DNA from: Robiginitomaculum sp.
Lineage (GTDB): Bacteria > Pseudomonadota > Alphaproteobacteria > Caulobacterales > Maricaulaceae
Length of the DNA: 16,126 bases
Assembly (NCBI GenBank): GCA_021647375.1
Contig: JAKIUV010000065.1
Span: 1 to 16,126, forward strand
Reading direction: 5' to 3'
Part shown: positions 1 through 7,900 of the stretch, in pieces
Layout: each line of letters begins with the position of its first letter
Position numbering within the stretch: position 1 is the stretch's first letter
The notes under the pieces: generated by a model
What the model saw: the letters and a program-made list of their open reading frames with translations, nothing else
Told to the model about the DNA's origin: nothing
Databases searched by the model: none
Made by a program: the position numbers and the translations under genes

Positions 1-841
1 ACATAAGATGATGTTTATAAACCGCGCCGTATTTAGCGGCACGTTTTTGCATTTTGCTATTATGAAGCCGCGCAACCAGTTTAACCATAAAATTAGCTTT
101 ATATTCTGCTATGGTTTCGCTGTCGGGAATACCCAAAACCGTAACCAACACCCCGCCTTTTTTCAGGGTCTTGTAGGATGCGTCGTGGACGCTCTCCCCC
201 AAAGTATCCAGCACAATGTCGTAGTCGGCGAGTTCATCCTCAATATTTTGGCTGTGATAGTCGATAATTTCGTCTGCGCCGAGTTCGGTCAATAAATCAT
301 TGCGTTTCTTGCTCGCCGTTGTCGCCACATAGGCACCGCAAGCTTTGGCATATTGGATAGCGAATGTACCGACACCGCCAGCCCCTGCGTGGATTAAAAC
401 TTTAGACCCCGTCTGCATACCGCCCTTTTCGCTTAAGGCTTGCATAACGGTTAGACCAACTAAGGGGATAGACGCCGCCTGTTCAAACGTCATATTTTGG
501 GGCTTGAGCGCGACCAGTTCCGCAGGGAGCGTAAAATATTCAGCAAATGTCCCCGTGTTCAGTTTGTGACACCGAAAATACACCTCGTCGCCGACCTGAA
601 ATTCAGATACGCCCACACCAACACTCTCGACAACTCCCGCGCCGTCACTGCCCAACATGAGCGGAAATGGTGGCTTAAACAAAGCTTTCAAATCCCCTTT
701 GACGGTTTTCCAATCAATAGGATTAACACTTGCCGCCTTCATGGCAATCCGCACATCCCCAGAGGAAATATGAGGTAATGGTTGCTCACCGACCTCAACC
801 TGGCCAGCACCACCATAGCCCGAAATATAAGCAGCTCTCAT
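1..841 (-). CDS. MDR-superfamily NADPH:quinone oxidoreductase-like protein, C-terminus cut by window edge
   Basis: 280 codons are visible from the ATG at 841; the stop lies beyond the left edge. The protein starts MRAAYISGYGG and shows the GroES-like N-terminal fold of medium-chain dehydrogenases/reductases (PIDWKTVKG, then MLGSDGAGVVESVG). A Rossmann NADP-binding loop AGAGGVGTFAIQYAK follows at about residues 150-165. The cysteine/histidine pattern that binds catalytic zinc in true alcohol dehydrogenases is not seen, which favours the zinc-free quinone oxidoreductase/enoyl reductase branch. Such enzymes reduce quinones or activated double bonds with NADPH in the cytoplasm; the substrate cannot be predicted. 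A TATAAT-like -10 lies at 868-873 (minus strand) without a convincing -35. The gene follows zapA on the same strand after a 120-bp gap and is probably transcribed separately. Family assignment is confident; exact function is not. Confidence 0.85.
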   Translation of the reverse strand, partial: MRAAYISGYGGAGQVEVGEQPLPHISSGDVRIAMKAASVNPIDWKTVKGDLKALFKPPFPLMLGSDGAGVVESVGVGVSEFQVGDEVYFRCHKLNTGTFAEYFTLPAELVALKPQNMTFEQAASIPLVGLTVMQALSEKGGMQTGSKVLIHAGAGGVGTFAIQYAKACGAYVATTASKKRNDLLTELGADEIIDYHSQNIEDELADYDIVLDTLGESVHDASYKTLKKGGVLVTVLGIPDSETIAEYKANFMVKLVARLHNSKMQKRAAKYGAVYKHHLM

Positions 842-961
842 GGTTTTCCTTTTGCTATACTGTGCCCATTATAGTTGTTCTCTTGAAATGCGCGGCTCCA
901 CAAGAGTAGTTACAATTTTGACCAATCGCCGAAAAGGAAACGCCAGAAAAATTGCTGCCCT

Positions 962-1345
962 TTAATTTTGCTGTAATTTTGCGGCTAATTGTTCGATTTG
1001 ACGGGCGGCATCTGCCAACGCATCAGCGGCGCTGACTTCGGTTTTTTGGGCGCTGGCCTCTAGTTTTTGGGCGGACGCCAAGGCGTCTTCGGTTTCGCGG
1101 CGTAACTCTGCGGTGGCGCTTTCGGCGGCACCTTCCATGTTTTCGCGCAGTTCTTCCATTTCGTCGGTCATAGTGATGCCGGCCATCACCAAAAGACGTA
1201 CATCACCGATTTGACCAAATTGGTCAGCGAGAGTGCGCACGCGGGCGTCCAATTTTTCACCGAGCCTTTGTAAACGGTCTTCTTCACCGTCGTCGCATCC
1301 GAGTGCATATTTACGGCCATTGATTTCGAGGTTAACTTTAGCCAT
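962..1345 (-). CDS. zapA: Cell division protein ZapA
   Basis: 127 residues starting MAKVNLEINGRKYALGC, the usual beginning of ZapA, followed by GEEDRLQRLGEKLDARVRTL and the helix ending DVRLLVMAGITMTDE. ZapA is a small cytoplasmic protein that binds FtsZ and bundles its protofilaments at the division site. Residues 1 to about 75 are the conserved globular and dimerisation part. The rest is an alanine/glutamate-rich coiled coil, somewhat longer than in E. coli ZapA (109 aa). The start is supported by GGGAGG nine bases upstream, inside the end of the preceding gene. Only two bases separate the two genes, so translational coupling is likely. The pairing with a DUF4164 gene is a recurrent alphaproteobacterial arrangement. 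Confidence 0.92.
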   Translation of the reverse strand: MAKVNLEINGRKYALGCDDGEEDRLQRLGEKLDARVRTLADQFGQIGDVRLLVMAGITMTDEMEELRENMEGAAESATAELRRETEDALASAQKLEASAQKTEVSAADALADAARQIEQLAAKLQQN

Positions 1346-1347
1346 AA

Positions 1348-1650
1348 CTAACTGCCTCCCTCACCAAGAACCCGCATAACTTCTGATATGACGGCGTCCA
1401 GCTCTTGGGTGGTTTCCCCAGCGAGTTTGGAAAATTCCGCCTCGCGGGATTTCAAGCTGTCATGGTCGGATTTCAGTTCGTCCAGTTCGCGAGCCAATCT
1501 GGCACGGTCCGTGTCGCTGTTTTTGGCATCGGCGTTTTTCTGCTCTAGCTCACTAACTCGCGCCACGATGGGGGTGAGTGAGTTTTCGAGACTTTTCAGC
1601 GCCCGCTGTAAACGGTCTGCTGCTTGTTTCACTGTGGTTATTTGTGTCAT
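1348..1650 (-). CDS. DUF4164-like small coiled-coil protein
   Basis: About 100 residues from ATG at 1650. A GTG two codons upstream (1656) is an alternative start, and neither has a strong Shine-Dalgarno. The sequence is almost entirely heptad-like: it begins TQITTVKQAADRLQRALKSLE and continues through charged helices to EVMRVLGEGGS. It has no signal peptide or membrane segment. Size, coiled-coil character and position immediately before zapA match the alphaproteobacterial DUF4164 family, whose molecular role is not established. Its stop overlaps the ribosome binding region of zapA with a two-base gap, so the two are probably one transcript, and a role near the divisome is a reasonable inference. 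The DUF assignment rests on context and composition rather than a diagnostic motif. Confidence 0.75.
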   Translation of the reverse strand: MTQITTVKQAADRLQRALKSLENSLTPIVARVSELEQKNADAKNSDTDRARLARELDELKSDHDSLKSREAEFSKLAGETTQELDAVISEVMRVLGEGGS

Positions 1651-1684
1651 ATACACGCCGAATCTACTCTATATCTCTTAGAAT

Positions 1685-1700
1685 GGCGCAAGAATGCGCC
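1685..1700. repeat. Short perfect palindrome upstream of the DUF4164-zapA unit
   Basis: GGCGCA-AGAA-TGCGCC forms a perfect 6-bp stem with a 4-base loop in the intergenic region between the divergent DUF4164-zapA and gap-pgk units. No T-tract follows on either strand, so it is not a typical terminator. A similar GGCGCAAGAGCGCC sits inside the palindromic element at 4757-4929, so this may be a fragment of a dispersed repeat or an operator. The function is unknown. Confidence 0.35.
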
Positions 1701-1746
1701 AACGCCAAGTAATAATTAAACTTAAGTTTCAAACAGTTTTATCTAA

Positions 1747-1801
1747 TTGCGCCGAATTGGCTAGATTTTAATAAAGTTTTGCCTATAAATCGAGCCAATT
1801 C
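1747..1801 (+). promoter_or_regulatory. Candidate gap-pgk promoter region with flanking 9-bp inverted repeat
   Basis: The perfect inverted repeat GAATTGGCT (1754-1762) and AGCCAATTC (1793-1801) brackets an A+T-rich stretch. Promoter-like hexamers within or overlapping it are TTGCGC (1747-1752) with TAATAA (1769-1774), spacer 16, and a separate TATAAA (1784-1789). The two half-sites are 39 bp apart centre to centre, about four helical turns, a geometry compatible with a dimeric regulator bridging the promoter. All functional reading is inference. Confidence 0.4.
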
Positions 1802-1846
1802 AGTGTTCATAAATTGGATTCGGGCACATATTCTATTGGAGAAATT

Positions 1847-2857
1847 ATGACTTTGCGTATTGCTGTAAATGGTTTTGGTCGTATTGGCCGTCTTATTGTT
1901 CGGTCGGTTGTTGAATACGGTTTGAAAGACGTGGAAATCGTCGCGATTAATTCGCCGGGTAAGTTGGAAATGATGGCGCATCTTTTGCGTTATGATACCA
2001 TGCATGGTCGGTTCGGGCCGGAAGTTAAAATCAAAGAGGGCGAGATGGATTTCGGCTCTGGCAAAGTTCGCATCACCCATGAACGCAATCCGGCAGATAT
2101 TGACTGGGCGGCGCTTGATGTTGATGTGGTCATGGAATGCTCAGGATTTTTCCGCGACCGTCCCGGCAATCAGTTGCATCTGGACGGTGGCGCGAAAAGT
2201 GTGTTGGTTTCCGCACCAGCCAAGGGCGTTGACAAGACCATTGTTTACGGGGTCAACGAAGCCGATTTAACCGCCAAAGATTTAATCGTATCTTGCGCAT
2301 CGTGTACCACCAATTGCCTGGCGCCACTTGCCAAAGTATTGCTCGAAGCAGTCGGTATAAGGCGCGGTTTTATGACCACTATCCATTCTTATACCCTCGA
2401 CCAGCGTATTTTAGATAGTTCCCACAAAGACATGTACCGTGCGCGCGCCGCCGCGCAAAACATGATCCCCACGTCAACGGGCGCAGCTAATGCAGTGGGC
2501 TTGGTTCTGCCAGAGCTTAAAGGCAGGCTCCACGGCTCTGCTATTCGGGTGCCGACGGCCAATGTGTCCCTCGTCGATTTGGCGTTCCAGCCCGAGCGTG
2601 TGACCAGTGTGGAAGAGCTGAACGCATTTGTCAAAGAAGCCGCCGAAAGTGAGTTGAAAGGCGTGCTACGCTATACCGAAGAACCTTTGGTGTCCTCCGA
2701 TATTAATCACGACCCCCATTCGACAGTATTTGCTGCCCCCTTGACCGAAGTATTGCACCATGATTTGGTCAAGGTCATTGCTTGGTACGATAATGAGTGG
2801 GGTTTTGCTAACCGGATGATAGATGTGGCGCGGAGTATGCAAGCGGCGCAGAAATAA
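1847..2857 (+). CDS. gap: Glyceraldehyde-3-phosphate dehydrogenase, type I
   Basis: 336 residues. It catalyses reversible oxidative phosphorylation of glyceraldehyde 3-phosphate to 1,3-bisphosphoglycerate in the cytoplasm. The Rossmann motif VNGFGRIGR is at residues 7-15. The nucleophile is Cys153 in ASCTTNC and the catalytic base is His180 in TTIHSYT. The anion-site segment IPTSTGAA and the C-terminal WYDNEWGFANRM are present. The ATG at 1847 is preceded by GGAGAAA at 5-base spacing; an upstream in-frame TTG (1814) lacks such a site and would add residues foreign to the family. The aspartate that normally follows VAIN and selects NAD is Ser36 here, and the usual proline after the DQRILD segment is a serine (Ser191-Ser192). 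These changes suggest NADP(H) acceptance. pgk follows after 12 bases, so the two are an operon. Confidence 0.96.
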   Translation: MTLRIAVNGFGRIGRLIVRSVVEYGLKDVEIVAINSPGKLEMMAHLLRYDTMHGRFGPEVKIKEGEMDFGSGKVRITHERNPADIDWAALDVDVVMECSGFFRDRPGNQLHLDGGAKSVLVSAPAKGVDKTIVYGVNEADLTAKDLIVSCASCTTNCLAPLAKVLLEAVGIRRGFMTTIHSYTLDQRILDSSHKDMYRARAAAQNMIPTSTGAANAVGLVLPELKGRLHGSAIRVPTANVSLVDLAFQPERVTSVEELNAFVKEAAESELKGVLRYTEEPLVSSDINHDPHSTVFAAPLTEVLHHDLVKVIAWYDNEWGFANRMIDVARSMQAAQK

Positions 2858-2869
2858 GCGGGAAATAGC

Positions 2870-4087
2870 ATGGTAGATTTTCGCAGGCTGGAAGATGTTG
2901 ATGTCGCAAATAAGCGCGTGCTTGTGCGGGTGGATTTCAATGTGCCGTGCGACGACGAGGGCAATGTCACAGACAATACCCGCCTTGCCGCCGCCTTGCC
3001 AACCATCAATTATCTGCGCAAGCATAAGGCCAAGATCATATTAATAAGCCATTTTGGCCGCCCCGGAGGCCAGCGCGAAACCAGCGCCTCCATGATGAAA
3101 TTGATTAAGCCCTTATCCGGCTTGCTCAAGACTAACGTGGCCTTTGCGCCGGATTGTATCGGTAAAACAGCCGATACGGCGGTGGCGGCATTACAGGCGG
3201 GGGATGTGCTATTGCTGGAGAATACCCGTTTTCACAAAGGCGAAACCCACACCCGCACAGGCGGGAAAGGCTATGCCCCAGAATTTGCCGCCGCACTTGC
3301 CGCTCACGGGGAAATATTCGTCCATGATGCATTTTCCGTAGCCCACCGCGCCCAAGGCTCGACCTCCGGCATCGCCGCAAACCTGCCTGCCTATGCGGGT
3401 CTGGCTATGGAGCGCGAACTCGACCATCTCTCCCAAGCCCTGGATATTCCTAAGCGCCCGGTTATGGGCTTGGTCGGCGGGGCCAAGGTGTCTAGCAAGA
3501 TTGATCTTCTGAAAAACCTAGTCGGGCGGCTCGACACTTTGGCCATTGGCGGCGGCATGGCCAATACGTTCTTGGCGGCACTCGGTCACGGGGTCGGGGC
3601 GTCTTTGTGCGAACACGATCTTAGGGACACGGCGCTGGAGATTATGGACAATGCCAAAAAAGCCAATTGTGAAATACTTCTGCCCGTGGATGTGGTTGCG
3701 GCCAAAGAGTTCAAAGCAGGCGCACAGCACCGTGTCTGCGGTCAGGACGATGTGCGCGCTAACGAAATGATATTGGACGCAGGGCCGCAGACGGTGAACA
3801 AACTCGCCGACGCCATAGACGCCAGTAAAACTCTAATCTGGAACGGCCCATTGGGTGCGTTTGAGATTGTGCCGTTCGATACGGCCACGGTCGAAGCGGC
3901 TAAATATGCAGCCAAGCGGGTCCGAAATAACGGCCTGATAGCGGTGGCTGGCGGCGGCGATACGGTTTCCGCCCTCAAACACGCTGGCGCAGCTGACGGC
4001 TTCACATTCATATCCACCGCAGGCGGCGCATTCCTAGAATGGATGGAGGGCAAAGCGCTCCCCGGCGTAGAAATTTTAAAGAAATAG
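2870..4087 (+). CDS. pgk: Phosphoglycerate kinase
   Basis: 405 residues, within the usual bacterial range. It transfers the acyl phosphate of 1,3-bisphosphoglycerate to ADP, the first ATP-forming step of lower glycolysis, and runs in reverse in gluconeogenesis. The N-terminal domain has the phosphoglycerate-binding signature VLVRVDFNVP (residues 17-26) and the SHFGRP loop. The hinge and nucleotide domain show GGAKVSSKIDLL, then NGPLGAFE and the glycine-rich GGGDTVSA near the C-terminus. A GGGA ribosome site lies 6 bases before the ATG. It is directly downstream of gap with a 12-base gap and takes that enzyme's product. No terminator is evident in the 81 bases before the next gene, so read-through into the FKBP gene is possible. 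No key residue appears altered. Confidence 0.97.
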   Translation: MVDFRRLEDVDVANKRVLVRVDFNVPCDDEGNVTDNTRLAAALPTINYLRKHKAKIILISHFGRPGGQRETSASMMKLIKPLSGLLKTNVAFAPDCIGKTADTAVAALQAGDVLLLENTRFHKGETHTRTGGKGYAPEFAAALAAHGEIFVHDAFSVAHRAQGSTSGIAANLPAYAGLAMERELDHLSQALDIPKRPVMGLVGGAKVSSKIDLLKNLVGRLDTLAIGGGMANTFLAALGHGVGASLCEHDLRDTALEIMDNAKKANCEILLPVDVVAAKEFKAGAQHRVCGQDDVRANEMILDAGPQTVNKLADAIDASKTLIWNGPLGAFEIVPFDTATVEAAKYAAKRVRNNGLIAVAGGGDTVSALKHAGAADGFTFISTAGGAFLEWMEGKALPGVEILKK

Positions 4088-4168
4088 GTGGTAAGTGCTA
4101 CTAGACTTAGCGCGGCCCAATGACTAAGACATGACCCGAAATTAACCGAATTTTACTTGGAGATACAC

Positions 4169-4750
4169 ATGAATAAATTTTTACTAGCTGGCTTATCCGC
4201 TGCGCTACTCGGCCTTGGTGCGTGTAATAACGCGACACCAACCACCGAAGACGCCGCCGTTGAAGCCGTTAAAGTGGCCACAGAAACCCTAGCGAAATTC
4301 CGTACATGCCCCGAGGCTAATGTACTCAAAGACATTTCTAGTTATGACAGTGATTTCGGTGATGCCACCCTCGACCAAGACGCATGGTTTGCCGCTAACG
4401 GCAAAAAGCCCGGTGTGACAACAACCGCGTCCGGCCTACAATACCGCGTTAATAAAGCCAGTGCAATGAAATCAAACACGCCGAAACCTGAGCAAACCGT
4501 GCGTGTTAATTATCACGGGCTATTTTTGGACGGCAAAACCTTTGACAGTTCCTATGACCGTGGTCAGGATATTGAGTTTCCCCTAAACCGTGTCATCCCA
4601 GGTTGGACAGAAGGCGTTGGCCTGATGAAACCGTGTGATGCTTGGACGTTCTATATCCCGTCTGACCTAGCCTACGGTGATAGCGGCAAAGGCAGTATCC
4701 CGGCCAAAACTCCGTTGGTATTTCATGTGCAGCTCTTGGGTGTGAGATAG
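4169..4750 (+). CDS. FKBP-type peptidyl-prolyl cis-trans isomerase, predicted lipoprotein
   Basis: 193 residues from ATG 4169, preceded by TTGGAGA with 6-base spacing; the TTG at 4157 is part of that ribosome site, not a start. Residues 1-19 form a lipoprotein signal with a lipobox LGAC, Cys19 being the predicted lipidated residue. An alanine-rich helical linker with TASGLQYRV (about 86-94) leads into a C-terminal FKBP domain, about residues 108-193. Active-site elements are VNYHG, KTFDSSYDRG, VIPGW (142-146) and LAYG (167-170). These enzymes accelerate proline isomerisation in envelope proteins, and FkpA/Mip relatives also act as chaperones. It is expected to be membrane-anchored and to face the periplasm. 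It follows pgk by 81 bases; a functional link to glycolysis is not implied. Two cysteines in the mature part (Cys47 and Cys156) might form a disulfide, which is speculative. Confidence 0.92.
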   Translation: MNKFLLAGLSAALLGLGACNNATPTTEDAAVEAVKVATETLAKFRTCPEANVLKDISSYDSDFGDATLDQDAWFAANGKKPGVTTTASGLQYRVNKASAMKSNTPKPEQTVRVNYHGLFLDGKTFDSSYDRGQDIEFPLNRVIPGWTEGVGLMKPCDAWTFYIPSDLAYGDSGKGSIPAKTPLVFHVQLLGVR

Positions 4751-4756
4751 GTTTTC

Positions 4757-4929
4757 TCCTTCCCCCATTCATGGGGGAAGTGCCGAAGCGAAGCGTAGGC
4801 GATGGGGGCGCGCACTCTTGTGCGCTTCGGAGCTTACGGAAAAACTTATACCATGGTAAGGCGCAAGAGCGCCTGCCCCCATCCCCCTCTAAGAAGAGGG
4901 TACTTCCCCCATAAAAAATGGGGGAAGGA
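4757..4929. repeat. Nested palindromic repeat element between convergent genes (family B)
   Basis: The 173-bp element is bounded by a perfect 12-bp inverted repeat, TCCTTCCCCCAT (4757-4768) and ATGGGGGAAGGA (4918-4929). Each end is itself a hairpin with a 10-bp perfect stem: 4759-4780 with loop TC, and 4903-4927 with loop AAAAA. An inner pair, GATGGGGGC plus CTCTTG-type arms (4801-4825) against its near-complement (4861-4882), continues the dyad, and CCCTCT-AAGA-AGAGGG (4885-4900) is a further stem. The sequence GGGGGAAGTGCCGAAGCG resembles REP-like repeats scattered through Caulobacterales genomes. It begins 6 bp after the FKBP stop and ends 2 bp before the valS stop, where it could act as a bidirectional terminator. 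No coding capacity is seen. Confidence 0.75.
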
Positions 4930-4931
4930 TT

Positions 4932-7900
4932 TTAATCCGGTAAATTATCCAGCGCAGCTTGAAGCTTCTCCAGTTCCAGCGTATACGCCGCACGTCTTGT
5001 ATGCTCTTGCTCGACCACATGGGCAGGTGCGCGGTCTGTAAAGTTTTTGTTGCCCAGCTTGCCGTCGATTTTCTTTATTTCAATCTCAACCTTGCCCATA
5101 TCTTTGGACAGGCGGGCGCGTTCGGCGTCTAGGTCAATTAGGCCTGAGAGGGGAAGCGCGAATGTGGCTTCTTCTACAATAGTTTGGAGCGAACCATCAG
5201 GGATGCTGTCCGCAAATTCAAAGCCGTCAATACGGGCAAGGGGGGCGATGGACGGATAATATAGTTCGACCCGTTCGCGCGTTTCGCCGCTGGCGCCGAC
5301 TATAATCATCGGGGCTTTTTTGGATGGTGGGATGTTCATTTCTGCCCGTGCTGAACGTAGTGATGTCACCAATTCGATTAGCCAATCTATATCATTTAGT
5401 GCATTTTGGTTGGTTTTCCCTAAATCATATTCTGGCCAAGGCGCGAGGATTAAATCGGTTTCTCGCGCGGCGGTTTTTTGCCAAAGTTCTTCGGTGATAA
5501 ACGGCATGAACGGGTGCAGGATTTTGAGGATATTATCAAATACCCAAGCCATAGCAGCGCGGGTTTCAGATATTTGTTCTGGGTTGTCGCCATTTAAAAT
5601 TGGTTTACTTAATTCCAGATACCAACCGCAAAATGAACCCCATGCGAATTTATAAATCGCGTCCGCCGCATCATTAAAGCGGTAATCTTTGAGCGCGCGT
5701 TCAACGGATTTTTGCGTTTCGATGACCTTGGCAATGGCCCATAAATTATAGCCAAGTTGGCATTTTGTGTAATCAAAATCCGGGTCGGACGTGCATTCAT
5801 TCATCTCCATGAATTTAGCGGCGTTCCAGAGTTTGGTGCCGAAATTTCTATAGCCCTCAATGCGCGGCTCCGACAGGCGAATATTGCGGCCTTGGGCGGC
5901 TTGTGCGGCGAGGGAGAAGCGGAGGGCATCGGCGCCATATTGGTCGATTAGCACCAGCGGATCAACCACATTGCCTTTGGATTTGGACATTTTCTGGCCG
6001 TGTTCGTCCAGCACCAGCGCATGAATATACACGTCTTTAAACGGCACTTCTCCGGTCAAATGCAAACCCTGCATCATCATCCGCGCCACCCAGAAAAAGA
6101 TAATATCAAAGGCGGTGACTAGGGTAGAGGTCGGGTAGAAGCGGTCAAGCTCGTCGGTCTGCTCCGGCCAACCCATGGTGGCGAACGGCCATAGGCCGGA
6201 TGAGAACCATGTGTCCAAAACATCTGGGTCTCTGTAAATGTAATAGTTTTTAATGTGGGAACCGGGAAAACTACTGCCAAACATGGATAATGAAGCTTCA
6301 TAGTCTTGTATTTGACGTTGTTCAACTACCTGCACACCTACATTTTCAATACCAGTATTATAGTATTCCTCGGCTTGCAAGAGAGCTTCTTTTTCAGTCA
6401 TCGCAACAAAAATTTTACGGTCACTATTTTCCTTAGAGGTCAGTAGGTCATTTGCCTTTAATGGCCCATGCCAAGCCGGGACCCTGTGACCCCACCAGAG
6501 TTGCCTGGAGATACACCAGGGCTGGATGTCGTTCATCCATTGGTCCCATGTCTTTTTCCAATTGGGCGGAATGAATTTTGCACTTCCTTTTCCACCGCTC
6601 ATCCCGTGCTTGACCGGGGATCCAGCGGATGATGTGAGCGCCTCTGGCGCTCTCTTTATGTTTTGGACTGGTTCCCCACTTTCGTGGGGATGAGCGGAGG
6701 AGGAGGAGGGAGTTTTATTGTCGCCAGAATGCCCGGCGTTCATTGCCGCCACTGCATCCACGGACAACTTCTTCGCGTCCACATACCATTGATCCGTCAG
6801 CATGGGTTCTATGACCACGCCGGATCTGTCGCCTATGGGGACGGCGGCTTTGTGGTCTTCTATTTTTTCCAATAGGCCGAGGGCGTCTATATCTGCGACT
6901 ACGGCTTTGCGGGCCTCAAACCTGTCCATGCCGACATATTTTTCGGGCATGATGTCACTGGCTTTCATGCGGGCTTTTTCGTCCATGATTACGTGCATGG
7001 GCAGGTTATGCCGCTTGGCGACTTCGTAGTCGTTGAAATCGTGGGCGCCGGTGATTTTCACCGCGCCGGAGCCTTTGTCCGGGTCGGGGTATCTGTCGGT
7101 GATGATTGGGATATATCTGCCGGCAAGTGGAAGCAGAACTTTCTTGCCAACAATCGGCGCATAGCGTTCATCGGACGGATGCACGGCCACGGCACCGTCC
7201 CCGAGCATGGTTTCCGGGCGTGTGGTGGCGATGGAAATATAGTCGCGGGTTTCGCGCAAAGTGACATTGCCGTCCTCGTCTTTTTCCACATATTCATAAG
7301 TCTCGCCGTCTTCCAGCGGGTATTTGAAATGCCAGAAAAAACCGTCGCGCTCCACGTTCTCAACTTCGATATTGGAGATAGCGGTTTGGAAATGCGGATC
7401 CCAATTGACCAGACGTTTGTCGCGGTAAATTAAGTCCTCATTATACATCTGAACGAAAACCTTGCGCACGGCGTCCGATAGGCCTTTGTCCATAGTAAAA
7501 CGTGTGCGTGACCAGTCGCAAGATGCGCCGAGCCTGCGGGTTTGTTTTTCAATATTGCCGCCGGATTTTTCTTTCCACTCCCAGACTTTTTTGATGAATG
7601 CTTCGCGGCCTATTTCGGTGCGGCGTGGCTCGCCCGCTTCGGCCATTTGCCGCTCGACCACCATTTGTGTGGCAATGCCCGCATGGTCCATACCCGGTTG
7701 CCACAAAACCGCCTTGCCGAGCATGCGATTATAGCGGATGAGAATATCTTGCAGTGTATTGTTAAGCGCATGGCCCATATGCAGATTGCCCGTCACATTG
7801 GGCGGCGGGATGACGATGGAGTAATTGTCGTCTTTGGTATCTGTGTCTTTGGCGGGGCGAGGTTCGAACGCGCCATCATCTTCCCACTTTTTATAGATAC

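Noticed and set aside
842..961. 6S RNA (ssrS), often found just downstream of zapA
   Set aside because: The gap is only 120 bp and shows no closing stem or central bubble pattern; it looks like the leader of the oxidoreductase gene.
4751..4931. Short plus-strand open frame of about 79 codons over the palindromic element and the valS end
   Set aside because: It consists of repeat sequence and antisense valS, with no ribosome site.
6234..6701. valS as a pseudogene broken by insertions
   Set aside because: The frame is open for 1002 codons and all class I motifs, the editing motif and the C-terminal coiled coil are intact.
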